From an uncultured Mycolicibacterium sp. (lineage in GTDB: Bacteria; Actinomycetota; Actinomycetes; Mycobacteriales; Mycobacteriaceae), in NCBI RefSeq assembly GCF_937941905.1, contig NZ_CALDGS010000030.1:1-31906 (forward strand): a stretch of 31,906 nt of DNA. The letters run 5' to 3'. The notes beneath the pieces were generated by a model. The model was not told the origin of the DNA. It was given only the letters and a program-made list of their open reading frames with translations, and did not search any database. Position numbers and translations under genes: made by a program. This document shows positions 1 to 7,686 of this stretch, piece by piece; the first letter of the stretch is position 1; every line of letters begins with the position of its first letter.

Positions 1-482
1 GCCGCCTCGACAACGGGGGCCTCGGCGGCGGGGGCCGGGAGGTTGACCGGCGGGGCGGCGGTGACCTCGCCCGGCGGGGAGGGGATCCACTCGCCCGGCG
101 GGGTGGCGATCTCCTCGATCGGCAGATACATGTGCTTGGTGAACTGCGGTTGGTAGGCGCCGCCGCCACCGATCTTGACGCCGCCGCCCTCGCCGCTGGA
201 CACCGGGGTGCCGTCGGGCAGGGTGGCCGCGGTGTGGTGCGAGTTCCAGCCGATCACCAGGGCGTTCGGCGCGGTGCCGTAGCGGAAGCCGCGGGCCAGC
301 AGGGCCTGTTCCTGGTTGCCGGTGTGGAAGCGGTCGCCGAAGGCGGGCCGGCCGGTGGCCACGTTGGCCACCCACGACACCAGGCCCGAGCAGTCGGTAC
401 CGGCCGGCGAATCGCCGCCGAGCACGTACGGGGTGCCCGACACCTGATGCACCAGCGCCATCAGCGAAACGAGAACTGACAT
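1..482 (-). CDS. NlpC/P60-like (C40) putative cell-wall hydrolase, 3' part cut off by window edge
   Basis: About 160 residues are visible from ATG at 482; the frame is still open at base 1, so the C-terminus is missing. Near the N-terminus there is a block of the NlpC/P60 type (GTPYVLGG, then DCSGLVSWV) with the likely nucleophile Cys31. About 50 residues later comes WNSHHTAATLPDG, which places His82/His83 where the catalytic His of this fold usually follows the Cys. The region before the edge (about residues 118-160) is rich in Pro and Ala and may be a linker or wall-spanning tail. No N-terminal signal peptide is evident, which is odd for a wall hydrolase and leaves a phage-lysin-like or non-classically exported protein possible. 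The family assignment rests on motifs only. A TANNNT hexamer lies 8 nt before the ATG. Confidence 0.6.
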   Translation of the reverse strand, partial: MSVLVSLMALVHQVSGTPYVLGGDSPAGTDCSGLVSWVANVATGRPAFGDRFHTGNQEQALLARGFRYGTAPNALVIGWNSHHTAATLPDGTPVSSGEGGGVKIGGGGAYQPQFTKHMYLPIEEIATPPGEWIPSPPGEVTAAPPVNLPAPAAEAPVVEA

Positions 483-709
483 GTGGCCGGACGCTAACAA
501 CCAACCCGGTGGTCGGCCAAAACCTGTTGGCAGCATCATGTTTCGGCGACAACTGTGACGTCCGTCATGATCTGCGTGAAAAACGTTGTCCAGCAGTCGA
601 TTCCGCATCGGTCTCACCGAACGGGTGTGCCGGACACGCGGAATCGGTGCCATTCCGCGATGGGGGTAACTGTGCTATAACGGCGCGGCCCGTGCGCGCC
701 CGGTCCGGC
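483..709. other. 227-base intergenic region upstream of the NlpC/P60-like gene
   Basis: No convincing coding sequence. It lies between the stop of the 710-2167 ligase gene and the start of the minus-strand gene at 482, so it should hold the promoter of the latter: the minus strand reads TAGCGT at 496-491. A short inverted repeat TGACG-TC-CGTCA is at 556-567. It could be an operator, but no known regulator is recognised. Confidence 0.4.
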
Positions 710-2167
710 TCACCCGATCCCGTCGAGTCCCAGCTCCGCGCGGGCCCGGCTGCGCAGCTCGTCCTTGGCGACCTTGCCGTTGGTGGTGCGCGGCAGCGCG
801 TCGACGAACAGCACGTGCCGGGGCCGCTTGAACGCCGCGATCCGGGCCCGCACGAACCCGGCGAGCTCGTCGGCCTCCGGCCGCGGCACCCCGGGGGTCG
901 GCACCACCACCGCGCACACCGCCTCGCCCCAGTACGGGTCGGGCACCCCGACCACCGCGACCTCGGCCACCGCCGGGTGCGCCGAGAGCACGTCCTCGAC
1001 CTCGCGCGAGGCCACGTTCTCCCCGCCGGTGATGATGACGTCCTTGACCCGGTCCAGCACGTACAGCCGGCCGTCGGGGTCGAGTCGGCCCACGTCGCCG
1101 GTGCGCAACCAGCCGGGCGCGCACACCTGTGGCCCGCTCACCTCGATCTCGCCGACCCCGCCCGGCGGCAGCGGGGCGCCGTCGGCGCCGACGATGCGCA
1201 ACCGCACGTCGTGGTGCGGGTAGCCCGCACTGGCCAGCAGCCGGGGGTCGCCGCTGCGGTGGTCGTCCGGGCCGAGGAAGGTGACGTTGCCGGCCGTCTC
1301 GGTCATCCCGTAGCCCTGGTGGAAGTCCACGTCGAGCAGCTCGATGGCGCGCCGGATCAGCCCGGCCGGCATCGCCGCCGACCCGTAGGCGATCGCGCGC
1401 AGCGTCGGCAGCCGGGTGCCGGTGGTGTCGAGGTGGTCCAGCAGGGCCTGCAGCATGGTCGGCGCCAGCGAGCACGAGGTCACCCCGTGACGGCGCACTA
1501 GCTCGACGAACTCGGCCGGCCGGAAGTGCGCGGTCAGCACCACCGTGGCCGCCACCGCGTGGTGGACCAGCATGTTGTAGCCGGCGATGTGGCACATCGG
1601 GAACGGCAGCAGATACACCGCATCGGAAGCCACCGCGCGGCCCGCCACCGCGCCCCGCACCGCGGCGAGGATCGACCGGTGGGTGTGCCGCACCGGCTTC
1701 GGCCGACCGGTCGAGCCGCTGGTGAACAGCAGCCAGGCCGGGTCGTCGGGGGCGGGGGCCGGCGGCGGGGCGGGCGGCCCCGTCAGGGCCGCCGCCCACG
1801 CGGGCGAGTCGAACGCGACCGCGTCGGGAACCCCGGCGAGGTAGCCGGGGTCCCCGAGGACCAGCGCGGGGGCGAGCCCGCGCAGCTGGGCGGCGCGCTC
1901 GGCCGGGCCGAGCCGCTGGTTGATCAGCGCCAGCACCCGCCCGGCCCGCGGCACCGCGTAGTAGGCCACCGCGTAGTCGGCGCTGTTGTCGGCTACCACG
2001 GCCACCGCCGCGCCGGGCCGGCTGCGCTCGGCCACCCAGGTCGCCACCGCCTCGATCCGGTGCCGCAGTTCGGCGAAAGACACGGTGGCACCGCCGGATT
2101 CGATAACCGCGGGGCGGTCCGGCAGCCGCGCCGCGGCGGCGTCGACGAGGTCAGTGATCACCGACAT
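710..2167 (-). CDS. Class I adenylate-forming enzyme (acyl-CoA synthetase / FadD-like ligase)
   Basis: 485 residues from the ATG at 2167; the frame is open upstream, but that stretch overlaps the TetR gene and looks like shadow sequence. Members of this superfamily activate a carboxylic acid with ATP and usually transfer it to CoA. The P-loop LLFTSGSTGRPKP is near residues 147-159, the AMP-binding GYGMTETAG follows, then the hinge region with TGDVGRLDPDG and RVKDVIITGGEN, and the C-terminal catalytic lysine block TNGKVAKDEL. The gene starts 17 bases inside the TetR gene, so the two are probably co-transcribed and translationally coupled. The pairing with a P450 across the palindrome suggests the regulator controls activation and oxidation of one lipid-like acid. 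The substrate cannot be read from the sequence. It is somewhat short for a FadD (often 500-560). Confidence 0.85.
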   Translation of the reverse strand: MSVITDLVDAAAARLPDRPAVIESGGATVSFAELRHRIEAVATWVAERSRPGAAVAVVADNSADYAVAYYAVPRAGRVLALINQRLGPAERAAQLRGLAPALVLGDPGYLAGVPDAVAFDSPAWAAALTGPPAPPPAPAPDDPAWLLFTSGSTGRPKPVRHTHRSILAAVRGAVAGRAVASDAVYLLPFPMCHIAGYNMLVHHAVAATVVLTAHFRPAEFVELVRRHGVTSCSLAPTMLQALLDHLDTTGTRLPTLRAIAYGSAAMPAGLIRRAIELLDVDFHQGYGMTETAGNVTFLGPDDHRSGDPRLLASAGYPHHDVRLRIVGADGAPLPPGGVGEIEVSGPQVCAPGWLRTGDVGRLDPDGRLYVLDRVKDVIITGGENVASREVEDVLSAHPAVAEVAVVGVPDPYWGEAVCAVVVPTPGVPRPEADELAGFVRARIAAFKRPRHVLFVDALPRTTNGKVAKDELRSRARAELGLDGIG

Positions 2168-2765
2168 GCGATCCGGGTGGGGCGTCGTAGCGGTCGAGGT
2201 AGCGGTCGACGAATCGCTGCACCGCGGCGTGGCCGCGCTCGATGCCCAGGTTGCGCTCGATGAGCAGCATGCGGGCAAGGCTGGTCAGGATCAGCGACAT
2301 CACCACCGGCGGGAACTGGTCGAGGTCGACCCCGGAGGCGCGCAACGCGGTGGCCACCGCCGCCTCCTCCAGCGCGCCGTACTGCTCGGAGTAGGCGATG
2401 ATCTCGCTGCGGATGGCCTTGCGGTGGTTGGCCAGCGCCATGAACTCCATCATCAGCTGGGCGCCCTCGGTGCTGTTGAGCTGCCACAGCGCGTGCAGCG
2501 GGCCGGTGTTCTGCATGGCCTCGCGCTGGCGGGCCAGGGTGGCCTCCGCGCCGGCCCGGAACACCGCGACGAACAGGTCGTCCATGCTGGGGAAGTAGTA
2601 GTGCACCAGCGCCGGTTTCACCCCGGCCCGGGCGGCCACCCGGCGCGACGTCGCCGCCGCGTAGCCCTCCTCGAGCATGAGTTCGGCGGTCGCCTTGATG
2701 AGTTGCCGCCGCGTCGCCGAATCCCGCCCGACCCTTGACCGCCCGCGCGGCGAACTGCTAGACAT
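2151..2765 (-). CDS. TetR-family transcriptional regulator
   Basis: 204 residues from ATG at 2765; a GTG two codons upstream (2771) is possible. An N-terminal helix-turn-helix typical of TetR proteins occupies about residues 20-62 (RQLIKATAELMLEEGYAAAT, then RRVAARAGVKPALVHYYFPS). The C-terminal two thirds is the variable ligand-binding domain. It is divergent from the P450 gene, with 49 bases between starts, and overlaps the downstream ligase by 17 bases. The minus strand shows TAGGCT at 2777-2772, 6 nt before the ATG, with no Shine-Dalgarno, so the mRNA may be leaderless from 2765. A perfect 16-bp palindrome sits just upstream, at the expected place for autoregulation and control of the P450. 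The effector is unknown; an acyl-CoA or the substrate of the local enzymes is a reasonable guess. Confidence 0.88.
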   Translation of the reverse strand: MSSSSPRGRSRVGRDSATRRQLIKATAELMLEEGYAAATSRRVAARAGVKPALVHYYFPSMDDLFVAVFRAGAEATLARQREAMQNTGPLHALWQLNSTEGAQLMMEFMALANHRKAIRSEIIAYSEQYGALEEAAVATALRASGVDLDQFPPVVMSLILTSLARMLLIERNLGIERGHAAVQRFVDRYLDRYDAPPGSHVGDH

Positions 2766-2781
2766 GGCCACAGCCTAAATA

Positions 2782-2797
2782 TTGGGCGATCGCCCAA
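2782..2797. promoter_or_regulatory. Perfect 16-bp palindrome, probable TetR operator
   Basis: TTGGGCGATCGCCCAA is its own reverse complement over all 16 bases. It lies between the divergent TetR and P450 genes, 2 bases before the AAGGAG ribosome binding site of the P450 and just upstream of the TAGGCT -10-like element of the TetR gene. A dimer bound here would cover the P450 transcription start/leader and the TetR promoter spacer. Binding by the adjacent TetR protein is inferred from position and symmetry. Confidence 0.75.
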
Positions 2798-2814
2798 CAA
2801 GGAGTGGACCCGGC

Positions 2815-4023
2815 ATGACCGTCACCGACGTTGCGCACCAGCCCGTCTACTACGACCCCTACGACGTCGACATCGTCGCCAACCCGTACCCGGTGTACGC
2901 GCGGCTGCGCGAGGAGGCCCCGCTCTACTACAACGAGCGCTACGACTTCTGGGCAGTCTCCCGCTACGCCGACGTCGAACGGGCGCTGCTGGACTGGGAG
3001 ACGTTCTCCAGCCGCCGCGGTGACATCCTCGAACTCGTCCAGTCCGGCTACGACATGCCGCCCGGGGTGATGATGTTCGCCGACCCGCCGATGCACACCA
3101 TGCTGCGCGGGCTGATGTCGCGGGTGTTCACCCCGCGCCGGGTCGCCGAGCTCGAGGACCGGATCCGCCGCTACTGCGTGCGCTGCCTGGACCCGCTGGT
3201 CGGCTCCGACGGCTTCGACATCATCGCCGAACTCGCCGCCGAGATGCCGATGCGGGTGATCGGCATGCTGCTGGGCATCCCGGAATCCGACCAGCCGGCG
3301 GTGCGCGACGCCAACGACGCCAACCTGCGCACCCGACCCGGCGCACCGATGAAGGTGGCCGACCCGAGCCGCATCGCCGACGGCAGCCTCTACGCCGACT
3401 ACATCGACTGGCGTGCGAAGAACCCCTCCGACGACCTGATGACCGCGCTGCTCAACGTCGAGTTCACCGACGAACACGGCGTGCGGCGCAAGCTCACCCG
3501 CGACGAGGTGCTGCACTACACCCAGGTGGTCGCCGGGGCCGGCAACGAGACCACCGGCCGGCTCATCGGCTGGCTGGCCAAGGTGCTCGCCGAGCACCCC
3601 GACCAGCGTCGCGACGTGGTGGCCGACCGCAGCCTGCTCGGTCGGGTGGTCGACGAGACGCTGCGCTTCGAACCCACCGGGCCGCACGTGGCGCGTTGGC
3701 TGGCAAAGGATTTCCACGCCTACGGCACCACCGTGCCGGCCGGCAGCGCGGTGCTGCTGCTGTTCGGCGCGGCCAACCGCGACCCGCGCCGCTACACCAA
3801 CCCCGACGTGTTCGACATCCACCGCGCCGACGGCGCGCACGTCACCTTCGGCAAGGGCCTGCACTACTGCCTGGGCGCGAACCTGGCCCGGATGGAGGGC
3901 CGGGTCGCCCTCGACGAGCTGCTCAACCGCTGGCCGGAGTGGGACATCGACTACGACACGGCCGAACTCGCGCCCACCTCCACCGTGCGCGGCTGGCAGC
4001 GGCTGCGCATCGTGTTCGGCTGA
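2815..4023 (+). CDS. Cytochrome P450 (CYP) mono-oxygenase
   Basis: 402 residues, a normal length for a soluble bacterial P450. ATG at 2815 is chosen because AAGGAG (2799-2804) lies 10 bases before it; the frame extends further upstream but through the palindrome. Landmarks: I-helix oxygen-activation motif AGAGNETT at 240-247, ExxR (ETLR) at 281-284 and the haem loop FGKGLHYCLG at 345-354 with the cysteine ligand Cys352. It would need a ferredoxin and reductase from elsewhere; none is adjacent, although a 2Fe-2S reductase is at 10148. The neighbours (TetR, acyl-CoA ligases, LLM oxidoreductase) suggest oxidation of a lipid or terpenoid/steroid-like substrate. I cannot assign the CYP subfamily. 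The stop is 6 bases from the stop of the convergent oxidoreductase gene. Confidence 0.95.
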   Translation: MTVTDVAHQPVYYDPYDVDIVANPYPVYARLREEAPLYYNERYDFWAVSRYADVERALLDWETFSSRRGDILELVQSGYDMPPGVMMFADPPMHTMLRGLMSRVFTPRRVAELEDRIRRYCVRCLDPLVGSDGFDIIAELAAEMPMRVIGMLLGIPESDQPAVRDANDANLRTRPGAPMKVADPSRIADGSLYADYIDWRAKNPSDDLMTALLNVEFTDEHGVRRKLTRDEVLHYTQVVAGAGNETTGRLIGWLAKVLAEHPDQRRDVVADRSLLGRVVDETLRFEPTGPHVARWLAKDFHAYGTTVPAGSAVLLLFGAANRDPRRYTNPDVFDIHRADGAHVTFGKGLHYCLGANLARMEGRVALDELLNRWPEWDIDYDTAELAPTSTVRGWQRLRIVFG

Positions 4024-4029
4024 GCCGGC

Positions 4030-4899
4030 TCAACCCAGCGCGCGCAGCGCCGGGGCCAGCCGGCGCCACTGCTCGCGCGGGAACGCCCGCGGATCGGCCA
4101 GCAGCACCTGCACGCACACGTGGTCGGCGCCGGCCTGCAGATGCTCGCGCACCCGGGCCGCCACGGCGCCCTCGTCGCCCCAGGCGATGATCGCGTCGAA
4201 CAGCCGATCGCTCACCGTGGCGATGTCGTCGTCGGAGAAGCCCAGCCGGCGCAGGTTGTTGGCGTAGTTCGGCAACGCCAGATACGAACGCAGCCAATCG
4301 GTTCCGATGGCACGGGCGGCGTCGCGGTCGGTGGTCAGGATGACCGTCTGCTCGGGCAGCAGCAGCGGGCCGGCGCCGAGCACCGCCCGCGCCTCGGCGG
4401 TGTGTGCCGGGGTCACCAGGTAGGGATGGGCGCCACGGCTGCGTTCGGCGGCCAGCGTGAGCATCTTCGGCCCCAGCGCGGCCAGTACCCGGTTCGCCCG
4501 CGGCACCGGCTGTTCGGCCGCGTCCAGGCCGTCCAGGAACGCCCGGGTGGCGGCCAGCGGACGGCGGTAGCGGCCCGGCTCCCGGGCGTCGATGAGCGGG
4601 GCGTGGCTGCAGCCGATGCCGAGCAGGAACCGCTCGCCGTGCTCGGCGGTCAGTGCGGCGTACCGGGCGGCCACCTCGGCCGGCTCGTGCATCCACAGGT
4701 TCAGGATCCCGGTGGCGATCACCGTGTTCCGCGTCGCGCCGAGCAGGTTTGCCACCGAGTCCAGCACCGGCCCGCCCACATCGGGGATCCACAGCGCCGG
4801 GTAGCCGAGCTCGTCGAGTTCGGCCGCGGCCTCGGCCGCCTCGGCCGGATCGCCGTAGCGCAGTTGCGAACTCCAGACACCGACGCCGCGCAGCTCCAT
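4030..4899 (-). CDS. LLM-class (F420-dependent type) oxidoreductase
   Basis: 289 residues from ATG at 4899. The sequence has the luciferase-like TIM-barrel pattern of mycobacterial F420-dependent oxidoreductases: ELDELGYPALWIPDVGG at the N-terminus, then IATGILNLW, AARYAALTAEHGERFLLGIG and, late, AGADHVCVQVLL. It resembles what I recall as the MSMEG_4141-type group (TIGR03620), though that is memory rather than a search. Enzymes of this class move hydride between reduced F420 or FMNH2 and an organic substrate. It lies directly downstream of the acyl-CoA synthetase at 4911, with 11 bases between, so an operon is likely. A TAGGGT hexamer overlapping that gene's stop, 8 nt before this ATG, could give it a promoter of its own. 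Confidence 0.85.
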   Translation of the reverse strand: MELRGVGVWSSQLRYGDPAEAAEAAAELDELGYPALWIPDVGGPVLDSVANLLGATRNTVIATGILNLWMHEPAEVAARYAALTAEHGERFLLGIGCSHAPLIDAREPGRYRRPLAATRAFLDGLDAAEQPVPRANRVLAALGPKMLTLAAERSRGAHPYLVTPAHTAEARAVLGAGPLLLPEQTVILTTDRDAARAIGTDWLRSYLALPNYANNLRRLGFSDDDIATVSDRLFDAIIAWGDEGAVAARVREHLQAGADHVCVQVLLADPRAFPREQWRRLAPALRALG

Positions 4900-4910
4900 G
4901 ACCCCAGACC

Positions 4911-6578
4911 CTACCGGGCGACCAGGCTCTCGGCGGCGACCTGCTTGGCCCACCGGTAGTCGGCCTTGCCGGCCGGCGAGCGCACGATCCGGCCGACCCG
5001 CAGGAACGCCTTGGGCACCTTGTAGTCGGCGATGTGGCGCCGGCAGGTCGCGGCCAGCTCCTCGTCGGTGACGTCGCGGCCCTCGGCGAGCTGCACGATG
5101 GCGACCACCTCGCTGCCCCAGCGCTCCGACGGCCGCCCGGTCACCACGACGTCGTAGACCGCCGGGTGCGCGGCCACCGCGCGCTCGACCTCCTCGACGA
5201 AGATCTTCTCGCCGCCGGAGTTGATCGTCACCGAGTCCCGGCCGAGCAGCTCGATGCGGCCGTCGGCGAGGTAGCGGGCCCGGTCGCCGGGCACCGACCA
5301 GCGCACCCCGTCGATGACCGGGAAGGTGCGGGCGGTCTTGTCCGCGTCCCCGAGGTAGCCCAGCGGGATGAGGTCGCGCCGGGCCAGCCAGCCCTCGCCC
5401 TCGCCGGGCCGCAGCGCGCGGGACAGATCGGCGGCCACCACGCCGGTGTCCGGCTGCGGGGTGAACGTCGCCGTCGACACCTCCGCGCCGGAGGCGGCGT
5501 AGCTCGACATCTGTGCGCCCGACTCGGAGGCACCCACCGCGTCCATCACCATGATGTGCGGCAGCGCCTTGAGCAGCCGCTCGCGCACGGTCGGCGACAG
5601 CGGGGCGCCGCCGTTGGTGATCGTCACCAGCCCGGACAGGTCGTACTCGCCGGTCTCGATGCGCTCGAGCAGCGGGCGGGCCACCGCGTCGCCCACCACC
5701 GGGATGCTCAGCACCCGCTCGCGTGCGGCCACCGTCAGCGCGTCGTGCGGGTCGAGCCGGTCCACCCGGTCGGGCAGCACCACCTTGCCGCCCATGGTGA
5801 TCGAGTTGAACGCCGCCCACTGCGCCGCGCCGTGCATGAACGGCGGGATCATCAGGATGCCCATCGCACCGCCCGACGACCGGGCCTTCTCGGCGAGTTC
5901 GTCGTAGGACGACAGGAAGGTGTCGCTGCCGAACGGGCGGCCGCCCATCGACGACATGAAGATGTCGTGCTGGCGCCACAGCACGCCCTTGGGCATGCCG
6001 GTGGTGCCGCCGGTGTAGAGGATGTACAGGTCGTCGCCGCTCGGGGTGGGCATCCCGCCGGCCGGCTCCGGGGTGGCCAGGATCGACTCGTAGTCCACCG
6101 CGCCGGGCAGCAGGTCGTTGCCGGAGTCGTCGGCGACCTGGATGAGCAGCTGCAGGTCCGGCAGCCGGTCGCGGATCGCGGCGACCTGCGGGGCGAACTC
6201 CGCGCCGTAGACCAGGGCCCGGGCCCGGGCGTCGCGCAGCAGGTAGACGAGCTCCTCGTCGACGTAGCGGTAGTTGACGTTGAACGGCGCCACCCGCGCG
6301 CGGTAGCTGCCGACCATCGCCTCCAGCCACTGGTTGCCGTTGCGCAGGTAGATGCCCAGGTGGTCCTGGCCCGACTCGTGGTTGGCCAGCCGCTCCCGCT
6401 CGGTGTGGCAGCCCAGCCCGGCGGTGACGAGGTAGCGCGCGAAGCCGTCCATCCGGGCGTCGGCCTGCGCGTAGGTCAGGCGCAGGTCACGCCAGACCAG
6501 GAAGGGTTGCTCGGGCACCGCCCGCGCCACGGTGCGGAACACGGTGGACAGGTCGAACTGCACGGTGGTGTCGGTCAT
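4911..6578 (-). CDS. Acyl-CoA synthetase, FadD19-like
   Basis: 555 residues from ATG at 6578, with AGGAG 7 bases before it on the minus strand. Core motifs are ILYTGGTTGMPKGVLWR (ATP P-loop), DAVGASESG, PGDRARYLADG, NSGGEKIFVEEVE and the C-terminal SPAGKADYRWAK with the catalytic lysine. The MWR-type residues after the P-loop, the NSGGEK block and the PDYRWAK-like tail are those I associate with FadD19, the CoA ligase for the C5 cholesterol side chain; this could be a paralogue for another branched or cyclic acid, so no symbol is given. The N-terminal stretch around residues 55-70 (CHTERERLANHES) looks like a small insertion relative to FadD19. It is followed directly by the LLM oxidoreductase and preceded by an inverted repeat that may be an operator. 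Confidence 0.85.
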   Translation of the reverse strand: MTDTTVQFDLSTVFRTVARAVPEQPFLVWRDLRLTYAQADARMDGFARYLVTAGLGCHTERERLANHESGQDHLGIYLRNGNQWLEAMVGSYRARVAPFNVNYRYVDEELVYLLRDARARALVYGAEFAPQVAAIRDRLPDLQLLIQVADDSGNDLLPGAVDYESILATPEPAGGMPTPSGDDLYILYTGGTTGMPKGVLWRQHDIFMSSMGGRPFGSDTFLSSYDELAEKARSSGGAMGILMIPPFMHGAAQWAAFNSITMGGKVVLPDRVDRLDPHDALTVAARERVLSIPVVGDAVARPLLERIETGEYDLSGLVTITNGGAPLSPTVRERLLKALPHIMVMDAVGASESGAQMSSYAASGAEVSTATFTPQPDTGVVAADLSRALRPGEGEGWLARRDLIPLGYLGDADKTARTFPVIDGVRWSVPGDRARYLADGRIELLGRDSVTINSGGEKIFVEEVERAVAAHPAVYDVVVTGRPSERWGSEVVAIVQLAEGRDVTDEELAATCRRHIADYKVPKAFLRVGRIVRSPAGKADYRWAKQVAAESLVAR

Positions 6579-6614
6579 CTCGCTCCTGGACTGTGATCCC
6601 GGTTACGTCACAGA

Positions 6615-6641
6615 CCATACAACGGACCGACACCTGTATGG
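6615..6641. promoter_or_regulatory. Inverted repeat upstream of the FadD19-like gene
   Basis: CCATACA at 6615-6621 and TGTATGG at 6635-6641 are exact inverted complements separated by 13 bases. The element lies 37-63 bases before the ATG at 6578, in the only gap of that operon. Two half-sites whose centres are about 20 bases apart suit a dimeric regulator binding two major grooves. It is distinct from the TetR palindrome at 2782, so a second regulator may be involved. Confidence 0.45.
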
Positions 6642-6668
6642 CCGGTGTTGGCCGGACCGGTGGGTCGA

Positions 6669-7103
6669 TCAGACGGGGAAGAAGCCGTCCCCGGTCAGCA
6701 CGCCCGGCTGCCAGCCCCGCTCCCCGAGGCACAGCATCGGCCGGCCGTCGGGGGACTGGGCCGCGGCCTGCGGGTGCGGGCACGGCGCCCCGATCTCCTG
6801 CACCCCGTGCAGCGGGTAGGAGGTCTGCCAGAAGCCGGTGTACACCGGCGGCCACTGGTTGGGGATCCACTTGCACTGCAGCACCTCGCCACCGGGGCCG
6901 CGGCCGAACACGAACCGGTCCCAGCGGTAGCAGGGGGCGGCGAGCTTCGCCTCGTAGTTCATCCCCGGCACGTCGCTGGGGTAGCGGCCCGGGGTGTCGA
7001 AGTACAGGTTCGAATCATCCGCACCCGCCGCCGGCGCCGACAGCAGCGCGAACCCGACCGCCGCCAGGCCGGCCGCCGCGGCCGTCACCACGTCTCGCAT
7101 CAT
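6669..7103 (-). CDS. Small secreted mycobacterial protein of unknown function
   Basis: 144 residues from ATG at 7103 (a second ATG at 7100 is equally plausible; the open frame further upstream is probably untranslated). Residues 1-28 form a signal peptide: a short charged start (MMRD), a hydrophobic core (AAAAGLAAVGFALLSA) and a likely cleavage after AGA before DDSN. The mature part of about 115 residues is rich in Pro, Gly, Trp and Tyr and has four cysteines, which could form two disulfides. It belongs to the type of short exported protein common in mycobacteria; I do not recognise a domain. A GAGGG run about 9 bases before the start may act as ribosome binding site. Confidence 0.7.
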   Translation of the reverse strand: MMRDVVTAAAAGLAAVGFALLSAPAAGADDSNLYFDTPGRYPSDVPGMNYEAKLAAPCYRWDRFVFGRGPGGEVLQCKWIPNQWPPVYTGFWQTSYPLHGVQEIGAPCPHPQAAAQSPDGRPMLCLGERGWQPGVLTGDGFFPV

Positions 7104-7176
7104 CGCCCACCCTCGTCTCGGCGCAACCTCGTTTCGGCCAGTGTGCGGCAACAGCCTATCCGGTGGGCGAACCCGG

Positions 7177-7584
7177 TCAGGACGGTTCGGGCCGGTCGGT
7201 GTCGGCGTCGGGGGAGTCCAGCACGCTCACCGGCATCCCGTACGGCAGGAACCGCACCCGGCGGGCCGGATCGGTGTTGTCCCGGTTGGCCCGCAGCGCC
7301 TCCAGTTCGCCGGGGAAGACCTGTTCGACGCGCGCCGCGCCGGCGGCGTCGACGGTGTAGATCACCCACACGCCGTCCCCGGCGTCCCCGGTGGTGCGCG
7401 GCTCGGCCCGCTGCCGCGGGGCGCGGCTGAACTCGTCGAACAGGCCGGCCCAGCCGGTCCGGCCGGCACCCGGGCCGAACACCCGGCCCAGCCCGTCGAG
7501 CGCCTCGCGCAGCCCCTCGCCGGCCTCCCGGACGATGCGGTCGAACTCGTCGGGATCGAACCCGAACGGACCGGTACCGGCCAT
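7177..7584 (-). CDS. Conserved hypothetical protein, 135 residues
   Basis: ATG at 7584 is supported by a strong AGGAGG 5 bases upstream on the minus strand; the longer open frame upstream is antisense to the divergent gene at 7687. The N-terminal half is acidic and helical (PDEFDRIVREAGEGLREALDGLG), followed by a Gly/Arg-rich linker. The C-terminal half looks beta-rich (GVWVIYTVDAAGAARVEQVFPGE, then RVRFLPYGMPVSVLD). There is no signal peptide, membrane segment or recognised family. It is divergent from the 186-residue gene at 7687, with 102 bases between the starts, which may hold promoters for both. Confidence 0.6.
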   Translation of the reverse strand: MAGTGPFGFDPDEFDRIVREAGEGLREALDGLGRVFGPGAGRTGWAGLFDEFSRAPRQRAEPRTTGDAGDGVWVIYTVDAAGAARVEQVFPGELEALRANRDNTDPARRVRFLPYGMPVSVLDSPDADTDRPEPS

Positions 7585-7686
7585 GGCCACCTCCTCGGCA
7601 GGCGTTGCGCCCAGTATGCGCCGATCGCGGCCGATCCGGGCGGCTGTCGCACGCCGGCGGCGGCGGACGTGAGAGCGTATACGGCG

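Noticed and set aside
518..531. AAC-CT-GTT core resembling a KstR box upstream of the NlpC/P60-like gene
   Set aside because: The outer T and A of TnnAACnnGTTnnA are both C here and the arms beyond the core are not symmetric. The neighbouring gene is not a steroid gene.
509..1501. A 330-residue plus-strand frame opposite the first ligase gene
   Set aside because: Its composition is antisense-like and it overlaps a minus-strand gene with clear adenylate-forming motifs.
4030..6330. A 766-residue open frame that would fuse a ligase to the LLM oxidoreductase
   Set aside because: The N-terminal part is out of frame with the true acyl-CoA synthetase and is a shadow; the oxidoreductase begins at the ATG at 4899.
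7676..7683. CGTATACG palindrome taken as a -10 element of the gene at 7687
   Set aside because: It does not fit TANNNT at a distance that would give a usable start, and 8-base palindromes arise easily by chance. It is kept only as a note in the gene entry.
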